A DNA stretch of 25,337 bases from a virus, in the IMG/VR virus record IMGVR_UViG_3300042516_002620, positions 1-25,337 of that record, one strand, 5' to 3'. Numbering within the stretch: the first letter of the stretch is position 1; every line of letters begins with the position of its first letter. This document shows, piece by piece, positions 6,601-14,920 of the stretch. The notes beneath the pieces are model-generated. The model was not told the origin of the DNA. It worked only from the letters and a program-made list of their open reading frames with translations, and did not search any database. Position numbers and translations under genes: made by a program.

Positions 6601-9403
6601 TGCTTTTAATTTCCTTGCGAAAAGCGCTATTGGTGCTGCTATAGTTGCAATCTCTCAATTTATCGCGAAGGGCATTGTTTACGCGCAAGTATCGCTTGGC
6701 ATGCGTGTTGCCACGCAGCAAACGACCGTAGCAATGTATCAGTTTGGCACAGCAGTACAAACTGTAATGATTAAGACTGTCATTGGGATTGCCCTTGTTG
6801 CAATTAGTGCTTTAATTGCAAAATTTGTGGAACTTCAGAATGCCATGGCATCAGTGTCTGGCCAATCCAGGCAAATGCAAGATGCTGCTAAGGCATCCGC
6901 AAAAATGGGCGACGTAGCAGGCGTCAAGGAGGCAATCGGAAACATGGAAGATCGAGTGCAAACTTATAAAAAACTTAAAGGAGAGCTTGATAAAGTAATT
7001 GGCGACGAGCATACTTATGGCTTTTACCGTGAAATCCCATCTGCATTGGCGGGAGAATTAATGTCGCTAGGCCTTATAGTAGAAAGTTCAATGAGAAAAG
7101 TCGGGGCCGGATATAAAGTTAAAATAGGCGACTTGCGGGACGCTTATAATTTAGCCACGAAAAATGTTTCCGAATTCAATAAGGCTATTGATAGTTCTCA
7201 AGCACTTGTTGGTCAAGCACAGAAGAAAAATCAGCAGCTTAAGCAGCAAGGAGTCGTCACGGGAGCGGCGGAAAGCGATCCTAAAGCGTTAGCAAAAGCC
7301 GCAGAAGAAGCCCGCAAGCTTGCTGATGATAAGCGTAAGTATGAAGCTGATTTAATGAAGATTAGCTCTCAGCAAGCCATAAGTTTAAATGAAATGGAAT
7401 TTGACCATTGGAAGAATCTACAACAGGCAAAATATGATTTTCTTGAAGCTGGCCAGAATGAATGGATGAGTAGAGAGCTAAAATTCCAGCGCGATCTTCA
7501 AGCGATTGAAATACGCAGAATTGAAGCAATTCGCAAAGCTCGCATTGAAACCGTAAAAGCAGAAACAGATGCGCGAGCAAGCGCTTATGTAGCGGGAGAC
7601 TCCGGTGCTGGCGGGGGTGCCGCTATGTTCGGCGCTACTGGGAGAGTTTTCAATGCTCCTGGCTGGGTGCATGGTCATTTCCAAAACATGAACCGAGAGG
7701 CATTGGTTCAAGATACTGTTGAAGTGGTGATGAAGCTTCTGCAGCAAGGCGTTAAGCCTGAATTAGGCAGCGGGCAAAAATTCACCGCTGGAATGCAGCA
7801 AGCTCAAGTGGAGCAGCTAGTGCGTCGTGGCATTGCTTCGCATAAATCGTACGCGAGTGGAATTGGGGCTATTGATGTGTTTGTTCCGCAGGGGACGCGA
7901 GTGCCAGTTGGCTTGTCAGGAGTGAGCAATCTCGGTGGCGCCGCTGGTATTTCTGGGAATCTGCCTCGTGGCACGCAATTAATGCACCTCGATCCCAGCT
8001 CGCGCTCTGGAGCGACTGGTGCAGCGCCTGCTGGAGTGCCTGCTTCAAGAATAAGAGCAGAAGCGAAGAAGGATTATGCCTCGGCGCTTGCAAGTCAAGA
8101 GGCAATTAATGCGAAAGAAAAAGAAAATCTTGCCACTAAATATGCAAATATTCAGGCGCAGCAAGAGCTTAATATTCTCATTCGAGAATATACTGCCTCC
8201 ATTGTTCCAGTGGAACAGCAAAAGCTTGAAAATACTCTCTTACAAAATCGTATTAATTTGATTTCATCCGGCGCGTTCGGAGATGCTCTCGAAACTGAGC
8301 AGAAAATTGGCGAAGCCAGAGAAAAAGCTGCTCTTGGCGTGCAAATGGCCAACGCTCAAATCGAGCAAAACAACAAACTAGTAAGAGATGGAATCATCAA
8401 GCAAGAAGAAGCAGATAAGCTAAATGCTTCTCAAGTGGAAAAGATTAAGCAGCTCACTCAGGGGCTTGAAGCTTACATCCCACTGCTAAGAGAAAGACTG
8501 AAGCTTGAGCAATCAAGTGCAGAAGCTACTTTGCGTGGTGAAATCACTCGCGCCACTCCTCTGGGAGGCATGGGACTTTCTGCTGGTTTTATTGGTCCCG
8601 CTAGCGATAGGTTTAAAGAGGCAATTGGTCGTGGAGCCACGCAAGACGAAGCGTCCCGTTTCGCTGAATTACAGAATCAACTTACTCTTCTTGAGAGCAG
8701 AAATGAAGCAATCAAACAATCTATCTATGGCATTGGCAATGCTTTTGGCGAAGCTTTAACTACTGGCGTAGCAAGTCTCGTTTCCGGCACTGCCACTGCT
8801 AAAGAAGTATTTGCAAGCTTCTTGCAAAGCGTGGGTCAAGCTTTGTCTCAAGCAGCTTCACAGATGATTGCCACTTACATTGCTATTGGCATTGCAAAGC
8901 TGTTTGCTGGTCTTGGCGGAGGCGGCGGGAATCCAGCAGGTAGCGGAGGAGGTATTTCAGACAGCCTTCCTGGAATACGTCAGTATGCAGGAGGCCTTGG
9001 AGGAGGTGGAGCACCCGGATCTATGCCATTTGCGCCACCTGCGTTTGCGAACGGCGGCATTGTTACTGGCCCCACACTTAGCCTCATTGGAGAAGGCAAG
9101 TACAACGAAGCCGTTGTCCCCCTCCCAGATGGTCGCTCCATTCCCGTGCAACTTGGTGGACGTTCTGCTCGCGATCTTATGGGCAATGGCGCCCCTGGCA
9201 TGCCTCAGGCGCCTTCTCTGAGCATGAAGTTTGAAACAACTAAGATTAATGGCGTAGAATACGTTAGCAGAGAACAATTAGAGCAGGCAATGGCAGAAAC
9301 TCGTCGCGCTTCCATTGCAGGCGGTGCTCAACGAGGCATGTCAATGACGCTCGACAAAATTAAGCAAAGCCCCTCCACTCGCTCTAGTATTGGTATCCGC
9401 TAA
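3665..9403 (+). CDS. Tail tape measure protein
   Basis: At 1912 residues this is the longest gene, and it lies directly after the chaperone pair, as tape measures do. Residues about 683-875 match the tape-measure N-terminal domain type (TIGR02675-like): FRNTLNSVTGS, YNIPLQSARDGFVKLFASM, then MSEELKGQLGDVLPGAM and a final FQGSINRMQNAIKSF. Before this lies a Gly/Met-rich linker (about 570-635). Hydrophobic segments (about 920-1060) may insert into the host membrane during DNA delivery. Charged coiled-coil stretches follow. The end has FANGGIVTGPTLSLIGEGK and NEAVVPLPDG (about 1793-1824), a common tape-measure C-terminal motif. Residues 1336-1441 hold HGHF, a D in AIDVF and LMHL, which look like scattered M23-peptidase elements. 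The protein sets tail length and may aid DNA entry. Confidence 0.93.
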   Translation: MAAQDAELKLKVSLDLGFFRQQLAGLGQAAAGYNLPVRVQFDRRSVQNELNALGANIRRRNYRLTVETNLSAEIAKADTLARKLGELSGKLKATRGGGGVAQGREAISQIEEVLRGGLSGRAFGIQKAQENIAKQAILSRLEKASLSKGGYNTAGLEKIIRDLGGTPTGGRKDLVAQAKRLVEESNGITDAVFDNLKDLQMKLRPIRGQAQTSAARSMPNLNQMLDRIANLTENPRAAQRMLRMMPESRLTTDLIGAANRQAAFREQYGAQGFRLPGFGGAKAFDPLLKSIAESFSDYTRTVNTSNPWMGKIGSGITTLISRALTQSPEQMFGGRAPVASAKLLPAAGQTSGTRLMREQLERANLPLLQAPSVGQENAPLSRAATYMLNRARRALELPIGPYSPYEPNPFAGRATVPSRQYFTPTMQAALPPVGATGGRLSLLEQQLAQSRGALGTGGGVAGSLFTGRALINPGVSMLSPVGISGNYRQMAAALANQAANPALAHRQIADIGFGGVPTAATGMSGQALNRALNQAFLQRRGLGIGGGQSLPIFNAPGVAVQQNIPGMAYQMGGGGLGGSMGMFPSAGMMGPSSPLTINAQSSMFGGGGAMPPGGGGGGAGGMGGMGGFGRALGGVNLPGAGAIRELGGEFAFATQQVLLFGQAYKLLAFVQNFPAQVGEAVSQLQSFRNTLNSVTGSAEEAGDANEFILAAVEKYNIPLQSARDGFVKLFASMEPAGFAAGEIQNLFLGITKAAATYGLSADKVDRVNYAFAQMASKGQVMSEELKGQLGDVLPGAMGIFAEAAGFTGPDAIQKFNKALEDGVYKGGEMRKLLKNVADGMNKEFGPGAEGAAKTFQGSINRMQNAIKSFYESFEPAAISVLNQVAVPLVSTLKNITAGINAYFQGQTAATPEAQKFANALQVIVPVISGIAKNATIVATQLGLMAGVFGSAAIQIGRLLSLPIVGYLASTYAQVLILTTAFNFLAKSAIGAAIVAISQFIAKGIVYAQVSLGMRVATQQTTVAMYQFGTAVQTVMIKTVIGIALVAISALIAKFVELQNAMASVSGQSRQMQDAAKASAKMGDVAGVKEAIGNMEDRVQTYKKLKGELDKVIGDEHTYGFYREIPSALAGELMSLGLIVESSMRKVGAGYKVKIGDLRDAYNLATKNVSEFNKAIDSSQALVGQAQKKNQQLKQQGVVTGAAESDPKALAKAAEEARKLADDKRKYEADLMKISSQQAISLNEMEFDHWKNLQQAKYDFLEAGQNEWMSRELKFQRDLQAIEIRRIEAIRKARIETVKAETDARASAYVAGDSGAGGGAAMFGATGRVFNAPGWVHGHFQNMNREALVQDTVEVVMKLLQQGVKPELGSGQKFTAGMQQAQVEQLVRRGIASHKSYASGIGAIDVFVPQGTRVPVGLSGVSNLGGAAGISGNLPRGTQLMHLDPSSRSGATGAAPAGVPASRIRAEAKKDYASALASQEAINAKEKENLATKYANIQAQQELNILIREYTASIVPVEQQKLENTLLQNRINLISSGAFGDALETEQKIGEAREKAALGVQMANAQIEQNNKLVRDGIIKQEEADKLNASQVEKIKQLTQGLEAYIPLLRERLKLEQSSAEATLRGEITRATPLGGMGLSAGFIGPASDRFKEAIGRGATQDEASRFAELQNQLTLLESRNEAIKQSIYGIGNAFGEALTTGVASLVSGTATAKEVFASFLQSVGQALSQAASQMIATYIAIGIAKLFAGLGGGGGNPAGSGGGISDSLPGIRQYAGGLGGGGAPGSMPFAPPAFANGGIVTGPTLSLIGEGKYNEAVVPLPDGRSIPVQLGGRSARDLMGNGAPGMPQAPSLSMKFETTKINGVEYVSREQLEQAMAETRRASIAGGAQRGMSMTLDKIKQSPSTRSSIGIR

Positions 9404-9798
9404 TGGCAATATTCCCTTCCATTAGGCCAACTGGACGATCCTATTCTCCAGGGCAATTTCCCACGAAAGTTTATCGTGGACTTTCGGGAGCCACTGTCAA
9501 AAGAGTGTTTGGCAATCGGTCATTTGGTCATGCCATTGATCTTCAGTTTGAAAATATTTCTGACGCCAATACAAAGGCCATCCTCGATCATTACTATGGT
9601 CAATTTGGCAGCTACGTCCGCTTCGCTCTTCCTGATGATGTATTTTCTGGCATGAGCACAACGCTGAAAGGCGTTGTGCAAGCTCCTACAAATATTCTCT
9701 GGGAATATGCTGAACCTCCCCAAGTGGAAAGCGTGTTCAATGGACGAAGCACTGTTACAGTGAGGCTGATTGGCGAGCTTGACTATTCTGGCGCTTGA
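9403..9798 (+). CDS. Minor tail / distal tail protein, lambda gpM-like position
   Basis: The ATG overlaps the tape measure TAA by one base (TAATG), implying coupled translation. The 131-residue product has an FPTKVYRGLSGATVKRVFGNRSFGH segment, then a helix (DANTKAILDHYYGQFG) and beta strands ending TVTVRLIGELDY. It is about the length of lambda gpM (109 residues) and has gpM's place directly after the tape measure. A small beta protein of this type joins the tube to the tip complex. I see no catalytic motif. The assignment comes from position and general character. Confidence 0.65.
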   Translation: MAIFPSIRPTGRSYSPGQFPTKVYRGLSGATVKRVFGNRSFGHAIDLQFENISDANTKAILDHYYGQFGSYVRFALPDDVFSGMSTTLKGVVQAPTNILWEYAEPPQVESVFNGRSTVTVRLIGELDYSGA

Positions 9799-9800
9799 TA

Positions 9801-10310
9801 ATGGAAACCTCAGTTCACATTGCCCATTTTCTTTTCATCGAAACCGCCAACGGACAGTCGCATTACTATCAAAACTATTTCTTCAATACTGGCGCTTCTA
9901 CAGTGGCCATTCCAGGCACCGCATCGCCAACGTATAGACACGCTCCGTTTCGCGTGGAAGGAGCGTTGTCTTCCTTGAATGGAGAAAATAGCTTGCTGCG
10001 CGTACTGTTTCCGCATAGCGCTTTTACCATTGCGCTCGTTGAAAACGGAGAAGGCAATCGCCTTAGCAAGCTTTCCTTAAAAACCGTGTGGATGGCAACA
10101 ACTGGTTCCATCGTTGACTACAACAGCTACACCAAGACTGCCGAATACGAGGAGTTTTATGTGGGCGTTGGTGCTTCCTTTGACGATACCACTGTAGAAC
10201 TGCGCTTTAGGAGCGCAATGGATAGCGTGGGCGCATCATTTCCAAGACAAACATTCTCGTCTAAGAATGTTGGCTTCTTGCCATTGAACGCAGAAATTAG
10301 CCTGCGATGA
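9801..10310 (+). CDS. Minor tail protein, lambda gpL-like position
   Basis: The ATG at 9801 follows the previous stop (9796-9798) by two bases; a TTG at 9795 would give a four-base TTGA overlap and two more residues (Ile preceded by the start Met). The product of about 169 residues is beta-rich and ends RFRSAMDSVGASFPRQTF...LPLNAEISL. This resembles the C-terminus of DUF1833 / gpL-like tip proteins, which bind the distal tail ring. Lambda gpL carries cysteines that bind an iron-sulfur cluster; this protein has no cysteine, so it cannot have that cluster. Its stop overlaps the next start by four bases (ATGA). Confidence 0.65.
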   Translation: METSVHIAHFLFIETANGQSHYYQNYFFNTGASTVAIPGTASPTYRHAPFRVEGALSSLNGENSLLRVLFPHSAFTIALVENGEGNRLSKLSLKTVWMATTGSIVDYNSYTKTAEYEEFYVGVGASFDDTTVELRFRSAMDSVGASFPRQTFSSKNVGFLPLNAEISLR

Positions 10311-10684
10311 ACGATCTAATTGGCTTGCAATATGAATGGGGCGCAAGTCCAGATGATGGCAATGGCAAGTCTGATTGCTTTCAGCTTTGCTGCACCATTA
10401 GGCGCAGGCTTGGACTGAAGGATTACGCTCCAGCTTTTGCGTGGGCGTATAAAAAATACAACGAAGATAGTTTTTCAGCCCGACTATTACTTCGATGGCT
10501 TAAGGAGAATTGTCTTCCCATTGACTCACTGCAAAATGGTGACGTGGGAATGTGCGTTGAGAAAGCAGCGTTAATTACAGTTGCCAATGGGCGAGCCTTT
10601 TGCATAGCTCCCAGAGGGAGAAGCGTTAGCATTGAATGCAACGAAAGCGTATTATCATACGCTCATTGGTTCAGGCCGAGATAG
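10307..10684 (+). CDS. NlpC/P60-like tail peptidase, lambda gpK-like, possibly inactive
   Basis: The 125-residue protein opens with LIGLQYEWGASPDD and then SDCFQLC, with Cys24 in the position of the NlpC/P60 nucleophile (the usual form is a small residue, then DC, then a hydrophobic helix). An arginine-rich helix follows (CCTIRRRLGL). It sits between the L-like and J-like genes, where lambda has K. In active members a His follows a 'GD.V.f' strand; here the corresponding NGDVGMCVEKAALITVANG region has no His. The only His late in the chain is in AHWFRP at the C-terminus. It may therefore be an assembly factor rather than an active peptidoglycan hydrolase. Confidence 0.7.
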   Translation: MNDLIGLQYEWGASPDDGNGKSDCFQLCCTIRRRLGLKDYAPAFAWAYKKYNEDSFSARLLLRWLKENCLPIDSLQNGDVGMCVEKAALITVANGRAFCIAPRGRSVSIECNESVLSYAHWFRPR

Positions 10685-10686
10685 CA

Positions 10687-13600
10687 ATGCGCAAGCTTCT
10701 TCCTTACGAAAAAGCCCTGATTGAAGCTCTGCAAATTTCAGAAGAAGAATACTGGCAATTTTATTTGGCACGATTAAATTATCGTGACAATAAAGAAGGT
10801 ACTGTTTTCGACGTAAGGAACGAGGCCGGAACCATCGCATTGGTTCTAACCATTGTTGGAACATTGGCGCAAGTTGGCGCAGCGCTACTTGCTCCCAAGC
10901 CAGAAGCCCCCAGCGCAACGATGGGGCGACGCAGCCGCAATCTTTTCTTCGCTCCTCGCTATGGCTTTAATTCTTTTCAAGAGGTAGCGCGTTACGGCGA
11001 TCCGGTTAATCTTGTTTATACCAATGTTTCAGAGAATCCTGCGGGTGGTGTTCGCGTAAACACTTCGCTTGTTTGGTCTGCTGTGCATAGCCTTGGCTCA
11101 CGTCAGTTCATGCAAATGTTGACCGTTGTAGGCGCTGGCCCCATTGAAGAATTTGGCTACGGTCGCACTGCTTTTGGACAAACGCCGTTAAGGGATATTC
11201 CGTCTCAGCGTTTCTGGCTTTATTCTCAGCCGGAAGGTGGGCGTCTTGCGTTCCTTCACAATACGTATCCAGAGCCGCTTAACGCGGATGATCCTTCTAG
11301 GGAAGGTATTGTTCCTTCTGACGCTGTTTACAAGGCAAACACTTCCGGACTGCAAAGGCCAGAGGGCTTTAGCCAGGCGTTTTCCCCTACAACTGCAACG
11401 TCACTAGGCGTATATGACGTTGTGCCAATCAGGGTGCAAGTTGAAGATAGGGACGACGATGGCAGCGAAGAGAGGGATTTGCTTGGAATTAGTATGACGG
11501 GAAGAGGAGATTATTGGCCCGCGACTTGGCCAATTGTTGGCACTCGCCCGTCGTTACCAGTTGGCCATGAGTTAACTATTGTTTTCAATGAAGAAGATGG
11601 CAAACGCATCGACGAGGATGTAGAAAGGGCTGCAGTTGATTTGCGTAGCTCTTATATCACTGTTTTTGACTCATCTAGTCTGTATAAGCTTGGCGCGGCC
11701 AAGTTGAAAATGATTTCTAGCACCATTAACAATGGAAGTGACGTAGAAGGACAGTTCACATTTAGGTGTGTTGAATCTGGAGTATTATGTGAGGAAGATT
11801 ACAGCACTTTAAATTATCAACAAAACGGCGAAGAACTTAGGGCAAGGAAACGGCAGCTTGAAGCTCTTATTGCTCAACTTCTCATTGACAAAGGCGTTGC
11901 TTTTGGTAACAAGATTAATGGTGCCACTGCAGCTCAGATTGATCAATATGCAACACGATTAGAGCAATTAGACGAAAATATTCTGCTTGCATCTGCAATT
12001 AGAAAGGGAAATATATCATCACAAGACTTTAGGGATCTTCTTGATTCAACAGGAGCATTTCAATCAGCAAACATACAAATTAATAACTTAGAAGATGATA
12101 TTAGAGAGCGCAATAGAATTATTGACGCTAGGCGTGAAGAATTAGAGGATATCAACTCAACCATTCAGGACATACTGGGAGAACGTCCATTTACTGATGC
12201 TCAAAGGGATAGAATTAATAGGCTAAAAGAGAGGCGCGGAGATAAAAGGCAGGCCATTCGCGATCAAACTACTGCCAAAAAAGAAAGCCGCAGGCAGATT
12301 AACGACATCGTTCGGCGTCTCATGCCGCAAGCCATTGAAGAAGGCTTGTTTGATGGTTCACCTAGAACTAATCTGAAGGATGAGCTTCGCGCTATGCGCA
12401 GGGAGCGCCGTCAAATCAGACGTGCCATTGATGAGCTCATGCGGAATCAAAGGGATATTCCAGCAGAAACTGCGGCACAACAGGCATGGCAACAACAATA
12501 TGACGAAGCCACCAGAGAGCTGCGCGAAACGGAAGCCGAACTAAAGAATACAGACAATTGGAATGATTATTTCAATACAAAATGCATTGCAAAGATTGAC
12601 GAAATTAGCTACGAAGCAACTACAAAATGTGACATCATTAATTTCTGCTTTAAGAGCAAGATTTATCAACGTATCCAAGGGAGGCAAAGTAAATATGCCG
12701 AAACCGATATGCAAGGACATAAAGATAGTGACAATGGTGTGCGCAATCGCACGTCAATGTTCTGGATGCTTTACAAAAAGCCAGGAGATTCTCGTTATAC
12801 AAGGGCGAAGTATGTATTAGCCATTCGCAATGGAAAGGAAGTTGATATTTATACGCATCTTCGTTTCATAGCTGCATCAAAGGATAAGTGGCAGTTTAAA
12901 TTTGAGCCAATTGTCGATCTTCCGGCTGAACTTCGCACTCATAATGATGCGCAGCAAATCAATATGATTTATCTTCGTACATTTGGCTATGGGCTGAATG
13001 ATGAACAAAGTAGCGTCGTTCTTGATGGTGGTCATCAATTAGTATTTCGTGGCAAGATTCGCCAAACTGTTCGCCTTCGTCCTCGCTTAAATCGCACACC
13101 CAAGTTCATTGACGAATGGGGACTGTTTTCATTGCGTTCTGATACGCAAATTTCTTTCTCTTTTGATAGTGGTGCAGAGAATACGCTTGCTGCAGTTACA
13201 GAGCAACAGCTTGAAGCATTCTCTCCAAATCTTTATCAAGATCTGGTAATGCTTGGTCTTAATATTTACAGTGGACAAGGTGTGCAAGATTTGCGTTCGC
13301 TTAGCGCATGGGTGACGAAGGGTAAAAAAGTAAGAAAACTTAGCGATGGTGGCAGTTATTCTTCTGGACTGGTTTCATCTACAAGCTTTGCGCCAGAAAT
13401 TTTTCTTGACACAATTCTTGATGAAAAGAATGGTATTGGCGCCTATGCAAACATTAATGGTATTGATACAGCACGTCTGGGGATTGCGCAAAAGTTTTGT
13501 CGTGCCAATGGCTACTACATGGACGGAGTGATTGCCGAGCCGCAATCATGGCGAGAATTTTGGAGTACTGTTGCGCCGTTTTCCCTTCTTGAATTTGCGC

Positions 13601-14406
13601 GTATTGGAGGAAAAGAAACGCTCGTTCCAGCCGTGCCTTATGACACGTTTGGAAATGTCACTAGAAACATTTCTATCTCCGCATTGTTTAATCAAGGAAA
13701 TATTCTTGAAGATAGCTATAAAGAGGAATTCCTTGATTATGGCGACAATACGCAAGATTTAATCGCCACTATTGTCTACCGCAATACTGAAAATGATAAT
13801 GTTTTTCCTGGTAACACAAGCCTAACGATTATGCTTGCGGACGCTTCCGAAAGCAGCAGCGTTCGTCAAACATTTAATTTGTCAGACTTTGTTGTACGAC
13901 GGACACAGGCTCTGCATTACGGAATGCTGCTTTGTCAGCAGCGTAGGTTATCCAGAAGAGCAGTGGAATTTAAAACGTTTCCCACTGAAAGCCCTATTGA
14001 GCCTGGTAGCTACATCTATGTTCAAACCGACCAGAATCAGTGGGACGATTTTCGCAGTGGCGTTGTCGAAGCTGGTGGTAGCCTAAATACGCCATTGGCA
14101 GAAGATCCAATTAACGGATCGTATACTGCGCTTTTATATAGTGGCAATCCAAGCGATTCCGTTGTCAAACTTTCTTCAGTGAGCGTTTCTAATAGTCAAT
14201 CCGCTTCGTTTACCGCTTACGAAGGATGGTTATTTGTGCTTGGCACTGCTGTGACAACCAAGAGAGTATTCCGCGTGACGGAAGTAACAATGGAAGAAGA
14301 AGGTGAAATTACAGTGAGGGCAATTGAGCATCCATGCGAAGAAAGTGGTGGTCAAACAAAATCACAGATTGTACGGTTTGATCCATCGCTTTATCGTATT
14401 GATTAA
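10687..14406 (+). CDS. Tail tip / central fibre protein, lambda gpJ-like, with a large coiled-coil insertion
   Basis: I take the ATG at 10687, two bases after the preceding stop; an upstream ATG at 10636 would overlap that gene by 49 bases. This gives 1239 residues, close to lambda J (1132). The N-terminus has GTVFDVRNEAG, then a hydrophobic segment (about 47-70). A structured head domain follows. Residues about 380-625 are a long, highly charged alpha-helical stretch (REELEDINSTIQDI, DRINRLKERRGDKRQAI, MRRERRQIRRAI) predicted to form a coiled coil. After it come CIAKIDEISYEAT and a beta-rich C-terminal half. It occupies the J position, closing the M-L-K-J set. J proteins cap the tail and contact the host surface. 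Confidence 0.8.
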   Translation: MRKLLPYEKALIEALQISEEEYWQFYLARLNYRDNKEGTVFDVRNEAGTIALVLTIVGTLAQVGAALLAPKPEAPSATMGRRSRNLFFAPRYGFNSFQEVARYGDPVNLVYTNVSENPAGGVRVNTSLVWSAVHSLGSRQFMQMLTVVGAGPIEEFGYGRTAFGQTPLRDIPSQRFWLYSQPEGGRLAFLHNTYPEPLNADDPSREGIVPSDAVYKANTSGLQRPEGFSQAFSPTTATSLGVYDVVPIRVQVEDRDDDGSEERDLLGISMTGRGDYWPATWPIVGTRPSLPVGHELTIVFNEEDGKRIDEDVERAAVDLRSSYITVFDSSSLYKLGAAKLKMISSTINNGSDVEGQFTFRCVESGVLCEEDYSTLNYQQNGEELRARKRQLEALIAQLLIDKGVAFGNKINGATAAQIDQYATRLEQLDENILLASAIRKGNISSQDFRDLLDSTGAFQSANIQINNLEDDIRERNRIIDARREELEDINSTIQDILGERPFTDAQRDRINRLKERRGDKRQAIRDQTTAKKESRRQINDIVRRLMPQAIEEGLFDGSPRTNLKDELRAMRRERRQIRRAIDELMRNQRDIPAETAAQQAWQQQYDEATRELRETEAELKNTDNWNDYFNTKCIAKIDEISYEATTKCDIINFCFKSKIYQRIQGRQSKYAETDMQGHKDSDNGVRNRTSMFWMLYKKPGDSRYTRAKYVLAIRNGKEVDIYTHLRFIAASKDKWQFKFEPIVDLPAELRTHNDAQQINMIYLRTFGYGLNDEQSSVVLDGGHQLVFRGKIRQTVRLRPRLNRTPKFIDEWGLFSLRSDTQISFSFDSGAENTLAAVTEQQLEAFSPNLYQDLVMLGLNIYSGQGVQDLRSLSAWVTKGKKVRKLSDGGSYSSGLVSSTSFAPEIFLDTILDEKNGIGAYANINGIDTARLGIAQKFCRANGYYMDGVIAEPQSWREFWSTVAPFSLLEFARIGGKETLVPAVPYDTFGNVTRNISISALFNQGNILEDSYKEEFLDYGDNTQDLIATIVYRNTENDNVFPGNTSLTIMLADASESSSVRQTFNLSDFVVRRTQALHYGMLLCQQRRLSRRAVEFKTFPTESPIEPGSYIYVQTDQNQWDDFRSGVVEAGGSLNTPLAEDPINGSYTALLYSGNPSDSVVKLSSVSVSNSQSASFTAYEGWLFVLGTAVTTKRVFRVTEVTMEEEGEITVRAIEHPCEESGGQTKSQIVRFDPSLYRID

Positions 14407-14422
14407 TCATCTTTGAAAGTGC

Positions 14423-14428
14423 TAAGAT
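14423..14428 (+). promoter_or_regulatory. Candidate late promoter -10 box (TAAGAT, extended TGC)
   Basis: TGCTAAGAT gives a TAAGAT hexamer with an upstream TG, the extended -10 form, 22 bases before the ATG at 14450. It sits in the short gap after the tip gene. It is a member of the recurring box family. Confidence 0.4.
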
Positions 14429-14449
14429 TAAAACAAAAGCCTTAAGACG

Positions 14450-14869
14450 ATGCCCTTTTATACTGGCCGCACTGGCAAATTAAAGCTTGGCGGAAGCGAG
14501 GTGTCCAAGGTGCGCAATTGGACGTTAGACACATCTGTCAACATGCTGGACACTACAGCATTGGGAGATACTGCCAATACGTTTACGCCTGGCCTTTTTA
14601 GCGGTACTGGTAGCGCAACGCTTTCTTATTACAACGGCGATACTACTGACGTTACAAATCTTCTTGAAAAGATTGCCAAGACTGGCGCCATCACTGATAG
14701 TGATGAAGTGACGCTTACGTTTGAAGTGGGCACCAATCAGTTCTTCACTGCTGGTGCTTTTATCAATAGTGCAAGCATCACTTCTTCTACTGACGAACTC
14801 ACTAGCGTTTCATTTAATTTTACGCTTAATGGCCCCTTGACAACGGTGACGCTTACTGGCACCACTTAA
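14450..14869 (+). CDS. Tail tube-like structural protein, copy 1
   Basis: The 139-residue beta-rich protein has the layout of tail tube proteins: GRTGKLKLGG, then VSKVRNWTLDTSVNMLDTTAL, then FTPGLFSGTGSATLSYY, and a C-terminal strand pair (SVSFNFTLNGPLTTVTL). The element 'v..wsld...  .ldtT.lgD....f..Gl.sgsGs..l.y' is typical of phage tube proteins. It is unusual to find such a gene after the tip genes. The following gene contains a related domain, so this appears to be a duplicated tube or tube-decorating protein. It probably assembles into the tail; whether it replaces the gene at 949 as the main tube subunit cannot be told from sequence alone. Confidence 0.7.
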   Translation: MPFYTGRTGKLKLGGSEVSKVRNWTLDTSVNMLDTTALGDTANTFTPGLFSGTGSATLSYYNGDTTDVTNLLEKIAKTGAITDSDEVTLTFEVGTNQFFTAGAFINSASITSSTDELTSVSFNFTLNGPLTTVTLTGTT

Positions 14870-14891
14870 TTTTTAATGCGCCGTTGTTAAG

Positions 14892-14897
14892 TACAAT
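14892..14897 (+). promoter_or_regulatory. Candidate late promoter -10 box (TACAAT)
   Basis: TACAAT lies 24 bases before the ATG at 14921. The surrounding 12 bases (AGTACAATGAAA, 14890-14901) are identical to those at 21368-21379, which precede another structural gene at nearly the same distance. Confidence 0.45.
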
Positions 14898-14920
14898 GAA
14901 ATGATTAATGCCGAGGCGAA

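Noticed and set aside
8868-9277. Several other-frame open frames at the 3' end of the tape measure gene
   Set aside because: They are shadows of the strongly supported tape measure frame; the Gly- and Ala-rich codons create long open frames on the other strand and in other phases.
10636-10686. Upstream start for the tip protein
   Set aside because: It would overlap the previous gene by 49 bases and add 17 basic residues with no support; ATG 10687 follows that gene's stop directly.
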